Shown piece after piece: positions 1-6,945 of a DNA stretch of 10,571 nucleotides. The position numbers and the translations under genes are program-made. A model generated the notes under the pieces. That model was not told the origin of the DNA, did not search any database, and saw nothing but the letters and a program-made list of their open reading frames with translations. Each line of letters opens with the position of its first letter. Within the stretch, counting starts at the first letter, position 1. The stretch is from Bacteroidota bacterium (lineage in GTDB: Bacteria > CLD3 > SB21): NCBI GenBank assembly GCA_020438245.1, contig JAGQUY010000486.1, forward strand, positions 1 through 10,571, in the 5' to 3' direction.

Positions 1-584
1 TGGTCGATCTGCCGGGAACCTATTCGCTGCTGTCGACCAGTACGGATGAAGAGGTCGCCCGCGATTTCATTTTGTTCGGTCGGCCGGATGTCGTAGTTAT
101 AGTGGTCGATGCTACCAGGTTGGAGCGGAACCTCAACTTGGTTTTACAGGTACTCGAGATCACCGATCGTGTCGTCGTGTGTTTGAATTTGATGGACGAA
201 GCTAAGAGACACGGAATCTCTATTGACGAGCGCGGTCTTTCCAAGGAACTTGGCGTACCGGTAGTACCCACTACCGCTCGTCAGGGGATCGGAATGCCCA
301 TGCTATTACAATACATTTATGAAGTTGCGGCAGGCAGTTATGTTTGTAAGCCGCATCGTATAAAGAGTATTCCGTCAAAAATAGACCGAACGGTATCCAG
401 GTTGACAAAACAGATTGAAGAGGTGTTCCCGGGATTACCTAATGGGAGATGGGTAGCTTTACGGCTTTTGGAGGGGGATCAGAGGATCATTGATGCCGTT
501 CACTCCGGCGATTTGGGAAGTCTGGGTGACTCCGCAGCTATTCAGGACCATCGGATACCCGATGCAGAGAAGGTAGTCGTATGA
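1..584 (+). CDS. FeoB-type GTPase domain protein (split FeoB, 5' partial)
   Basis: This is the cytoplasmic G-protein half of a ferrous iron transporter whose membrane half is the next gene. The reading frame is open from base 3 and its start lies outside the window, so the P-loop (G1) and switch I (G2) are missing. The G3 motif DLPG is at the very start, followed by the FeoB-typical TYSL...TDEE stretch. G4 is a canonical NLMD (near base 195) and the G5-like motif is TTARQGIG. After it come the helical spacer region and the FeoB-typical ALRLLEGD. The frame then stops at TGA 582-584 before any membrane segment. In ordinary FeoB one chain continues into the permease; here the stop overlaps the next ATG (ATGA at 581-584), so the two parts are probably made by coupled translation. 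Identity as a FeoB G domain is firm. Fe(II) is the expected substrate from the family, not something the sequence proves. Confidence 0.9.
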   Translation, partial: VDLPGTYSLLSTSTDEEVARDFILFGRPDVVVIVVDATRLERNLNLVLQVLEITDRVVVCLNLMDEAKRHGISIDERGLSKELGVPVVPTTARQGIGMPMLLQYIYEVAAGSYVCKPHRIKSIPSKIDRTVSRLTKQIEEVFPGLPNGRWVALRLLEGDQRIIDAVHSGDLGSLGDSAAIQDHRIPDAEKVVV

Positions 585-1993
585 AGAACGGAAATGAAAC
601 GATTCTGAAACTGGCAGAGTCTTTGCGGTGGCAGTCTGGCGAGCATATTCATGATACATTGATTGAGACGATTTATGGAGAGGCGGAACAGATTGCAGGA
701 AGAGTAATTTCGCGCGATCACACAAAAGCCGCTCCCAGTCTGGACCGGACGATCGACCGCTTGGTGACCAGTCGATGGACAGGTTTCCCGGTCATGTTTA
801 TGCTGCTCGCTCTTGTATTTTGGATAACCGTTGAGGGCGCTAACGTACCGTCGGCTATGCTGGCTTCGGTGTTGATTGATTACTTGCATCCGGTTATTCA
901 TACTTTTTCAGTCAGTATTGGTACCCCGTGGTGGATAACCGGTATATTGATCGATGGCGCCTATCTGGCAGGTGCGTGGGTGGTGAGTGTAATGCTTCCG
1001 CCCATGGCAATATTTTTTCCAATGTTTACCTTGCTGGAGGATTTTGGTTATTTACCCCGAGTTTCGTTTAACATGGATAATTTGCTAAAAAAAGCCGGTG
1101 CTCACGGCAAGCAAGCTCTGACGATGAGCATGGGGTTTGGCTGCAACGCAGCCGGTGTCGTTGCAACTCGCGTGATTGATAGCCCCCGGGAGAGACTCAT
1201 TGCGATAATCACTAATAATTTTTCGCTTTGCAACGGACGGTGGCCCACTCAGATTTTGATTGCATCCATCTTCATCGGTGGTTTGGTGCCTGCTCATTTG
1301 GCGGGATTGGTCTCGGCCGGCGCAGTTGTTGCCGTGGCCGTTCTCGGTATCGCACTAACCCTGGTGGTTTCGTGGGGATTGAGCAGGTCGGTTCTTCGCG
1401 GAGAGGCTTCCACTTTCAGTCTTGAATTGCCACCGTATCGGCCACCAAGGATTTGGCAGACATTATATACGTCAGTAATCGACCGAACACTCATCGTATT
1501 GTGGCGCGCAGTAATTTTCGCCGTTCCCGCTGGAGCGGTTATCTGGATTGTTGCCAACGTAAAAATTGATGATCTCAGTTTGGCCGAATATTTTATCCAT
1601 TGGGTGGATCCATTTGCGATCTTTATTGGTCTAAATGGAGTGATCCTCTTGGCGTATGTAATTGCAATACCGGCCAACGAGATTGTTATTCCGACCGTAT
1701 TAATGTTGACTGCTTTGACGACAGGGGTGGGCGGTGCGGGTACCGGTGTCATGTTTGAACTCGATTCGGAATCGGCAACCGCCGCCGTGCTGATGGCGGG
1801 TGGATGGACTACGTTAACCGGCATCAATCTGATGTTGTTCAGTCTATTGCATAATCCGTGTAGCACCACGATTTATACCATTTACAAAGAAACCGGAAGC
1901 GTGAAGTGGACTGTACTAGCGACAATCTTGCCGATAGTCATGGGTGTCGTCACCTGTTTCTTTGTCGCTCAAGTCTGGCGATTGATTTTCTAA
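581..1993 (+). CDS. FeoB-type iron permease, membrane half of a split FeoB
   Basis: A 470-residue polytopic inner-membrane protein carrying the two Gate regions and the C-terminal domain of FeoB, but no GTPase domain. The first 60 residues are soluble and match the FeoB linker. Membrane segments start near residue 68. Recognisable family motifs are LLEDFGYLPR (151-160), GFGCNA (185-190), SPRERL (201-206), LCNGRWP (216-222), ANEIVIP (365-371) and HNPCSTT (424-430). The CNGR and NEIVIP forms are what I associate with a clostridial-like FeoB subclass rather than the E. coli type. The ATG at 581 overlaps the upstream stop and has an AAGG ribosome binding site at 570-573, spaced 7 nt, so the split looks functional rather than a decayed frameshift: this frame is closed upstream by TGA at 527-529. 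Presumed role is GTP-stimulated Fe(II) uptake with the upstream G protein; another divalent metal cannot be excluded. Confidence 0.9.
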   Translation: MKNGNETILKLAESLRWQSGEHIHDTLIETIYGEAEQIAGRVISRDHTKAAPSLDRTIDRLVTSRWTGFPVMFMLLALVFWITVEGANVPSAMLASVLIDYLHPVIHTFSVSIGTPWWITGILIDGAYLAGAWVVSVMLPPMAIFFPMFTLLEDFGYLPRVSFNMDNLLKKAGAHGKQALTMSMGFGCNAAGVVATRVIDSPRERLIAIITNNFSLCNGRWPTQILIASIFIGGLVPAHLAGLVSAGAVVAVAVLGIALTLVVSWGLSRSVLRGEASTFSLELPPYRPPRIWQTLYTSVIDRTLIVLWRAVIFAVPAGAVIWIVANVKIDDLSLAEYFIHWVDPFAIFIGLNGVILLAYVIAIPANEIVIPTVLMLTALTTGVGGAGTGVMFELDSESATAAVLMAGGWTTLTGINLMLFSLLHNPCSTTIYTIYKETGSVKWTVLATILPIVMGVVTCFFVAQVWRLIF

Positions 1994-2015
1994 AGACCTG
2001 ATTGCGAGTTGGGCC

Positions 2016-2044
2016 TTGACAGAGTTCCGCTAGATATCTATATT
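2016..2044 (+). promoter_or_regulatory. sigma-70 type promoter of the B12 riboswitch operon
   Basis: TTGACA at 2016-2021 and TATATT at 2039-2044 are separated by exactly 17 nt. Transcription would begin near 2051, leaving about 17 nt before the first riboswitch stem. The -10 also reads TATATTTG, which would satisfy the TAnnTTTG element of Bacteroidota promoters. It lies just after the feoB permease stop, so the B12 operon need not rely on read-through from upstream. The site is predicted from sequence only. Confidence 0.75.
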
Positions 2045-2067
2045 TGATCTGTTGTTCTTTGAATGAA

Positions 2068-2253
2068 GTTCAGGTTTCCATTAGCGCAAGCGATGGGATG
2101 AAAAGGGAATCACGTGTAAGACGTGAACTGCCCCGCAACTGTAATCCCGCAAGGATTTTTCCTTGTAACGCTTTCGAGTCCCATGTCACTGATTCCACCT
2201 TTGGAATTGGGAAGACGGTCGAAAGTCGGGAAAGTCAGGAGACCTGCCTGAAC
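2068..2253 (+). promoter_or_regulatory. Cobalamin (adenosylcobalamin-type) riboswitch
   Basis: The conserved cobalamin riboswitch core is present in order. The closing stem P1 is a perfect 7-bp pair, GTTCAGG (2068-2074) with CCTGAAC (2247-2253). Next come AAAAGGGAA (2101-2109), a CACGT/ACGTG hairpin (2111-2125), the invariant CTGCCCCGCAACTGTAA block (2128-2144), a variable arm with an ATTCCA/TGGAAT hairpin (2192-2207), and the B12 box GTCAGGAGACCTGCC (2234-2248). In known members, binding of a cobalamin represses the downstream gene. Here that is a TonB receptor operon for B12 import, which fits feedback control of uptake. Which cobalamin form is preferred cannot be read from the sequence. 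Confidence 0.95.
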
Positions 2254-2262
2254 AATTGTGAG

Positions 2263-2290
2263 TTAACGCCTTCGAGGGAAGGAAAGTTAA
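2263..2290 (+). promoter_or_regulatory. Riboswitch expression platform: hairpin next to the btuB ribosome binding site
   Basis: Immediately after P1, TTAAC (2263-2267) pairs with GTTAA (2286-2290), and inside it CCTTC (2269-2273) pairs with GAAGG (2278-2282) across a GAGG loop. The distal arm contains the purine-rich run leading to the start codon and takes in the first two bases of the probable Shine-Dalgarno AAGGA (2289-2293) of the ATG at 2299. No uridine run follows, so control is more likely at translation initiation than at termination. This is a manual fold without energy calculation. Confidence 0.65.
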
Positions 2291-2298
2291 GGATCATC

Positions 2299-4269
2299 AT
2301 GACGCCTACATGTAGTCCTCGTTCCTCTGGAGTGGGGATTTTTCTTTTTCGTGGAATTTGTTTCCTCTTCATCCCCTTTGCCATTGATTCCATACCGGGT
2401 ATGGCACAAGACAGCCTTGTGCACATATTAAGTAAGGAGGTTGTTATTACCGCCACCCGCTCCAGTACCAGCAGAGTGGATGCACCGGTTGCAACCCGTG
2501 TCCTAACAAAAGAAGAAATGCGCCCATTTTCCAGTTTGGCAGAACTGTTGTCCGGAACTGTCGGGCTCGACCTCAGAGACTACGGTGCAAATAGCGGTGC
2601 AAAGCTCTTGTCTATTCGTGGTTCAACCGGAGAACAAGTGATCGTTATGATAAATGGCGTCAGGCTCAACAACGCTGCAACCGGCGTTGCGGACCTCAGT
2701 CTTCTGAGTATGTCTCAAGTGCAGCGAATTGAAGTAACGAGAGGTGGGGCGTCGGCACTGTATGGATCGGATGGAGTCGGGGGAGTCATCAACATAATTA
2801 CTACCAACGAAATGGGAGGCCGAGGTCTTCACGTTCAAACCGGTGGAATGTGGTCGACTTTTGAACAACGATCCGGGAGTATTGGGGCATCCCTAAACGG
2901 TGACCGACAATCTGTACAGGTTTATTACGAAAAACTCCTCCAGCCGGACAGTTCCTATCGGGTAAATTCAAAGGAATTTGGCGACGGTATACGACGAGTA
3001 AACACCAGAACGCGTTCGGATCATCTAAGCTTCCTTGCCGATCGTCAGTGGGATCATGCAGGCCTACAGGCATTTGCTCAATATACGTCGCGCGCAAGCG
3101 ATGTTCCGGGAACCATTTTCAATAATTCTTCCGCATTGGCCCGGGCCCGCCAGGACGACAAGACGTTCATTGTGTCTCCGGCTTTGGAAATCAGACCAAA
3201 TAGACAGTTGGTTTTGAGTATTGTACCTTCCTATACGTACGGCAATATAAAATACGAGGATCCAAGTCAACCCCTTGAAGAAAATCGGCGATCAACAACC
3301 GCGGTACATGAGTTTAGATCACAGATCCAATCCCGCATCGGAGATGCCAATTCCTCCATGCTGACAGTTGGTGCTGACGTGGCGGAAGATCATGTTTCAG
3401 GTACTTTTTTGCCAACCAAAAGTTCAGGTTCTGCTGGTTTTTTCGCTCTTGGACAACTGCGGCATAGATGGAACGGTAACTTTGTCCAAGTGCTAAACCT
3501 CTACCCATCTCTTCGAGCGGACGGCTACAGTGGCCGGTACATAGTTAGTCCACGGATGGGGGCAAGTGTGGTGAATACGGGGAGGTCCTACCTGATCAGC
3601 TTACGTGCGTCGGCCGGCAAGAATTTCAGAGCGCCGACATTGAATGAAAGGTATTGGCAGGGGGACGGTGCATCTGGAAATCCACGAATCAAGGCCGAAC
3701 GCAGTAGCAGCTTCGATGTCGGTGTGCTTTACACACGCTCAAACTGGTTTGCGGATGTAACATGGTTTTATATTCACACGAAGGATCAGATTGTCTGGGT
3801 GCCGGGGGCCATCAGTCCCGGGGTTTGGTCACCAAGTAATCTCGCGCGGACCTCTTCTTCAGGAATCGAATTAACATTGGAACACCGGGGCGCATCTGTA
3901 CGCACCAACTTGGACTTCACGTACAATAAGGCACTCGACCACAGTGGTGAAGGTCACGCCAACCGTCTTCGATATGCCCCTCTTTATAAAGTGAAAATTA
4001 CAAATGCGTATTCCGTAAGTCGCGCCATTTTCATGCAGGAAACGACCTATACCAGTGAACGTTGGTCAGATGTGGCCAATACGGTATATCTTGACCGATA
4101 TTGGTTGACCAATTTGACGGCAAAGGTTGCTCTGCCTGTCGCAAAGGGTGTAGTTGACCTGATGGCCGGTGTAAAAAACATATTTAATTCAAAATATGAA
4201 ACTATATCCCAGTATCCGGGTTTGGCCCGTGAATATTTTGTGGGTTTTTCATTCAACTACTCACCTTGA
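2299..4269 (+). CDS. btuB: TonB-dependent vitamin B12 receptor, BtuB-like
   Basis: A 656-residue outer-membrane receptor predicted to import cobalamin using the TonB-ExbBD energy system. Residues 1-36 form a signal peptide ending GMAQ. A TonB box, KEVVITATR, is at 46-54, close to the DTLVVTANR type of E. coli BtuB. The plug domain follows with the typical SIRG...VMINGVRLN and GGASALYGSDGVGGVINIIT motifs, and the rest is an aromatic-rich beta-barrel ending YFVGFSFNYSP. The frame stays open upstream to a TTG at 2044, but that stretch is the riboswitch. The ATG at 2299 is preferred because it follows the riboswitch platform, has AAGGA 5 nt upstream and starts a signal peptide. Substrate assignment rests mainly on the cobalamin riboswitch and the neighbouring B12 genes; the receptor family alone would not separate cobalamin from siderophores. 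The chain ends in proline rather than the usual terminal aromatic residue. Confidence 0.9.
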   Translation: MTPTCSPRSSGVGIFLFRGICFLFIPFAIDSIPGMAQDSLVHILSKEVVITATRSSTSRVDAPVATRVLTKEEMRPFSSLAELLSGTVGLDLRDYGANSGAKLLSIRGSTGEQVIVMINGVRLNNAATGVADLSLLSMSQVQRIEVTRGGASALYGSDGVGGVINIITTNEMGGRGLHVQTGGMWSTFEQRSGSIGASLNGDRQSVQVYYEKLLQPDSSYRVNSKEFGDGIRRVNTRTRSDHLSFLADRQWDHAGLQAFAQYTSRASDVPGTIFNNSSALARARQDDKTFIVSPALEIRPNRQLVLSIVPSYTYGNIKYEDPSQPLEENRRSTTAVHEFRSQIQSRIGDANSSMLTVGADVAEDHVSGTFLPTKSSGSAGFFALGQLRHRWNGNFVQVLNLYPSLRADGYSGRYIVSPRMGASVVNTGRSYLISLRASAGKNFRAPTLNERYWQGDGASGNPRIKAERSSSFDVGVLYTRSNWFADVTWFYIHTKDQIVWVPGAISPGVWSPSNLARTSSSGIELTLEHRGASVRTNLDFTYNKALDHSGEGHANRLRYAPLYKVKITNAYSVSRAIFMQETTYTSERWSDVANTVYLDRYWLTNLTAKVALPVAKGVVDLMAGVKNIFNSKYETISQYPGLAREYFVGFSFNYSP

Positions 4270-4280
4270 AGGAAATGACT

Positions 4281-5312
4281 ATGCAAAAAACCGGTCTTCT
4301 AATGATCCTTTGTGTCTTCTCTTTATCCTGTGAACTGATTAGCCCCGGAAGCGCTTCCAATCTGAAGACAGAAGGTGTTTTCATAGTCAATGAGGGCAGT
4401 TTCCTCCAAGGCAACGGGGATGTTTCGTTCTACAATAGCGAGACTGGACAACTGACGAATTCACTGTTTCAAGCTGCCAACGGGGAGGCTGCAGGCGATA
4501 TTCTTCAATGCCTGGTTCCGGCTGACTCCCTGGTGATTCTGGTTGTCAATAATTCCAACAGGCTGCGAATCGTGAGAGCGGCAGATTTCAAATTGATCAA
4601 AAACTTGTCAGTGAATCAGCCAAGATTCGGCGCGCTGGCGGCACAAGGAAGGGTCTATGTCACCTGCTGGGACGGTTTTGTGCGAGTACTGGATCTGGTT
4701 ACGTTGACGATTTCAGATTCAATTGTGGTCGGCCCTTACCCAGAGGACATCGTTGCGTACCACGACAGAGCCTATGTTGCCAACTCCGGATTCGGTAGTT
4801 CCAATACGATTACGATTATCAATACCTCAACACAACAGCTCGAGGGTACGCTGGTTACCGGTTATGGGCCTGTGGATTTGGTTCTCGATCACGACGCCGA
4901 TCGACTCTATGTCGCATGTACGGGAGACGCGTATGCGTCACCCAAGGTTCCCGGAGGCATCTACGTTTTTCGCGAATCGACTATGGAGGTAGTTGACTCT
5001 GTTATTACAGTTGGGAACGATACGATTTTCCCAAGCAAGATAGCTGTCTTGGACAATCATATATTCTTCATCGATGGTTTTGCCGGTTCGATTACCGTGT
5101 TTGACGCATTGCTGCATTTACCGGTTGATACCCTGGTTGGCAATTTTTATCGGGTTGAACTGAATATGGAGAATCAATCGGACAAGCAGGTGTATGCAAC
5201 GACGTCTGCGGCCCCGGGAGTTCTCAAAATATTCGACGAAAACAGGGTAGAGACGTTTAGTGGCGGGGTAGGTGATTTTCCGGGTGGAATTGCTTTCAAA
5301 AACACCCGCTAG
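4281..5312 (+). CDS. BtuG-like beta-propeller lipoprotein (YncE/DUF5074-type)
   Basis: A 343-residue exported protein made of repeated beta-propeller blades, with units such as VFIVNEG, GRVYVTCWDGFVRVLDL, YPEDIVAYHDRAYVAN and GPVDLVLDHDADRLYVAC spaced roughly 40-45 residues, ending GDFPGGIAF. A short hydrophobic leader runs to Cys17 (FSLSC), a plausible but non-ideal lipobox. The ATG at 4281 is chosen because GAAGGA (4268-4273) sits 7 nt upstream; ATG 4275 and TTG 4266 are also in frame but poorly spaced. It follows the receptor gene by 11 nt and should share its transcript and riboswitch control. In Bacteroides, BtuG is a surface propeller lipoprotein that binds B12 very tightly and hands it to BtuB. 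The fold, position and lipoprotein signal fit that role, but cobalamin binding here is inferred from context. Confidence 0.75.
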   Translation: MQKTGLLMILCVFSLSCELISPGSASNLKTEGVFIVNEGSFLQGNGDVSFYNSETGQLTNSLFQAANGEAAGDILQCLVPADSLVILVVNNSNRLRIVRAADFKLIKNLSVNQPRFGALAAQGRVYVTCWDGFVRVLDLVTLTISDSIVVGPYPEDIVAYHDRAYVANSGFGSSNTITIINTSTQQLEGTLVTGYGPVDLVLDHDADRLYVACTGDAYASPKVPGGIYVFRESTMEVVDSVITVGNDTIFPSKIAVLDNHIFFIDGFAGSITVFDALLHLPVDTLVGNFYRVELNMENQSDKQVYATTSAAPGVLKIFDENRVETFSGGVGDFPGGIAFKNTR

Positions 5313-5322
5313 TCGGGAAGCG

Positions 5323-5351
5323 TTGACAGTCGTGTTGAATTAGGCTATATT
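5323..5351 (+). promoter_or_regulatory. sigma-70 type promoter before the DUF6580-like gene
   Basis: TTGACA at 5323-5328 and TATATT at 5346-5351 are 17 nt apart, the same hexamers and spacing as the promoter upstream of the riboswitch. It lies in the 75-nt gap after the first propeller gene and would start transcription near 5358. No riboswitch fits between it and the ATG at 5388, so the downstream genes could be made even when cobalamin represses the first operon segment. A second TTGACA (5350-5355) with TATAAA (5373-5378), also 17 nt apart, overlaps it; see findings. Confidence 0.65.
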
Positions 5352-5387
5352 GACATCGTTCAAAAATCAAAGTATAAAGGAGAGTGT

Positions 5388-5933
5388 ATGAAACGTCTTA
5401 TTCAATCCCTTCCGTTGATTTTTGCTGTTCTCATGATTGCGGGATACCGGTTGCTGCCCCATCCGTGGAACTTTACGCCGGTATGTGCGGCTGCTATCTT
5501 TGGCGGATTGTATCTTCCCAGATGGGTGGCGTTTGTTTTGCCTCTTGGCTCGATGATTGTAGCTGATCTATTTCTGGGGATGGATTGGGTAATGACACCC
5601 GTGATCTATACGCTGATCCTTATGACCGTTTTTGTCGGCCAATGGGCTCGTACAGCCTACGGTCGAAAATGGGTTTATGCACTAAGAATATTCAGTGGAG
5701 CTTTGGGAGCGTCGGCGTTCTTTTTTCTCGTAACTAATTTTGTCAGCTGGCTTTCCTTGCCGATATATACAAAGGATTGGAATGGCTTTGTCCAATGCTA
5801 TACCATGGCTATTCCGTTCTTTCGAAATGCACTTGCAGGAGATCTGCTTTTTCTAACTGCATTCGTAGCGTCTTACGAGCTGCTCAAGAAGGCATCAACG
5901 GTTGTAGTTCAACCGAAACTAAGTATCAACTAA
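5388..5933 (+). CDS. DUF6580-like small membrane protein, candidate B12 or cobalt inner-membrane transporter
   Basis: A 181-residue hydrophobic protein with about five to six membrane segments, near residues 4-24, 30-43, 46-64, 69-87, 101-125 and 148-167. Features recalled from the DUF6580 family are visible: NFTPV (28-32) followed by IFGGLYL, a PLGSMIVADLFLG stretch (52-64), TNFVSWLSLPIY, a CYTMAIPFF segment and a GDLLF segment. The size and helix number resemble the substrate-binding S components of ECF vitamin transporters, including the B12-specific solitary protein BtuM, but I see no proof of homology. Its place between B12-binding propeller genes and upstream of an adenosyltransferase supports a role in bringing cobalamin or cobalt across the inner membrane; no BtuCDF genes are in the window. 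The ATG at 5388 has an excellent AAAGGAG site at 5376-5382. Cys33 lies at the start of the second membrane segment. The biochemical function is unproven. Confidence 0.7.
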   Translation: MKRLIQSLPLIFAVLMIAGYRLLPHPWNFTPVCAAAIFGGLYLPRWVAFVLPLGSMIVADLFLGMDWVMTPVIYTLILMTVFVGQWARTAYGRKWVYALRIFSGALGASAFFFLVTNFVSWLSLPIYTKDWNGFVQCYTMAIPFFRNALAGDLLFLTAFVASYELLKKASTVVVQPKLSIN

Positions 5934-5934
5934 G

Positions 5935-6945
5935 TTGCGCCCTATTTGTTCGAGGAACGTGTCGCTGTATTTATTGGGGTTCCTTTTTGTTCATTCGTGC
6001 GCAACAAGTTCTTCGAATGACGTGCAAATACCTGTCACCGGACAGTCTGTTTTCATCATTTGCGAAGGCAATTATGGCGCCGGCAACAGCAGCTTGTCGA
6101 TCCTTGATACCGCATTGACAGACACAACCTATAGCGATGTATATATGAAGGTCAACGGTCGAAAACTCGGGGACCATGCACATTCCATGACGGTCAAGGA
6201 TTCGCTAGGATATATTGCCATTACGGGATCTGACCGGGTTGAAGTAATAAACCTGAGGACCTTCGAACGCATGGGCACAATACAGAACATAAACACACCT
6301 CGTGATTTGACGATAGCGCAAGGTCGGCTGTTCGTAACCAGCTATGAGGACAGCTCTGTAGTTGTCGTTGACCTTTCCGACCTGCACGTGGAGACGACGA
6401 TCAAGCTTGATCACCGACCTGATGAAATTGTGGCCATTGCGGGGACCGTTTTTGTTTCTTGCGCTCCGAATTTTAACAGAGATACCGTTATCACCTATTT
6501 TGATGCTACACTCTCAGGTGGACTTGAGTTGATTCGACTAAGCCGATCGCCCATCACCCTCGCGGCAGATTACGCCAACGGATTTCTATATGCCGGTTGT
6601 GATTCGGCCGGTTATATCGTTAAGATCGACGCATCTACAAAAGAAATCATATCCATCATTGGCTCGTCTATTCGGGTGCAGCGTGTTGCGGTGAAGGATT
6701 CTATCATCGCATGCATTGCCGGGTCCAATGGACCGATTCACGTCTATAATACGATGACAGGCGTCCTTATCGCCACGTTAAGCGGAAATTTCCGTGGCTT
6801 ATCAATTTCCGGGAAAGAGATTTTTGCGACCAATGCTGCTGATTTTCTGGCACCGGGCGAACTTATCTGGTTTTCCGCCGTGCTGAAAGAACGGCATCGT
6901 TATCCAGTTGGCAGAGTTCCCGCTCAGATTGTCTTTTCACAATGA
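5935..6945 (+). CDS. Second BtuG-like beta-propeller lipoprotein
   Basis: A 336-residue propeller protein paralogous to the one at 4281-5312. It begins the mature part with VFIICEGNYGAGNSSLSILD, parallel to VFIVNEGSFLQGNGDVSFYN in the first, and has comparable blades (RPDEIVAIAGTVFVSC, PRDLTIAQGRLFVTS) and a comparable end (RVPAQIVFSQ). The leader LLGFLFVHSC with Cys22 is a good lipobox, so it is probably a lipoprotein. The start is uncertain: TTG at 5935, one base after the preceding stop, gives the longest form, while GTG at 5959 gives a tidier signal peptide but has GAGGA only 2 nt upstream. The gene overlaps the adenosyltransferase by ATGA at 6942-6945. It may bind cobalamin or a related corrinoid at the cell surface or on the periplasmic side; divergence from the first copy suggests a distinct ligand or location. 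Function is inferred from context. Confidence 0.72.
   Translation: MRPICSRNVSLYLLGFLFVHSCATSSSNDVQIPVTGQSVFIICEGNYGAGNSSLSILDTALTDTTYSDVYMKVNGRKLGDHAHSMTVKDSLGYIAITGSDRVEVINLRTFERMGTIQNINTPRDLTIAQGRLFVTSYEDSSVVVVDLSDLHVETTIKLDHRPDEIVAIAGTVFVSCAPNFNRDTVITYFDATLSGGLELIRLSRSPITLAADYANGFLYAGCDSAGYIVKIDASTKEIISIIGSSIRVQRVAVKDSIIACIAGSNGPIHVYNTMTGVLIATLSGNFRGLSISGKEIFATNAADFLAPGELIWFSAVLKERHRYPVGRVPAQIVFSQ

Noticed and set aside
402..407. TTGACA inside the FeoB G-domain gene as a promoter for the permease
   Set aside because: No good -10 lies at 16-18 nt; the ATGA coupling already explains permease expression.
542..901. Minus-strand open frame across the split FeoB junction
   Set aside because: It lies opposite two well-supported genes and has no family features or clear ribosome binding site.
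2044..2298. N-terminal extension of the B12 receptor from a TTG at 2044
   Set aside because: The 85 extra codons translate the cobalamin riboswitch and overlap the -10 element of the promoter; the ATG at 2299 has a ribosome binding site and starts a signal peptide.
4266..4280. TTG 4266 or ATG 4275 as start of the first propeller gene
   Set aside because: GAAGGA at 4268-4273 is 7 nt from ATG 4281 but overlaps or abuts the other two; starting at 4281 also gives a normal lipoprotein leader.
5305..5317. CCCG/CGGG hairpin at the end of the first propeller gene as a terminator
   Set aside because: The stem is only 4 bp and no uridine run follows; it straddles the stop codon and is not a convincing terminator.
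6115..6145. TTGACA followed by TATATA inside the second propeller gene
   Set aside because: The spacer is 19 nt (or TGTATA at 17), it lies inside coding sequence far from any gene start, and nothing downstream needs it.
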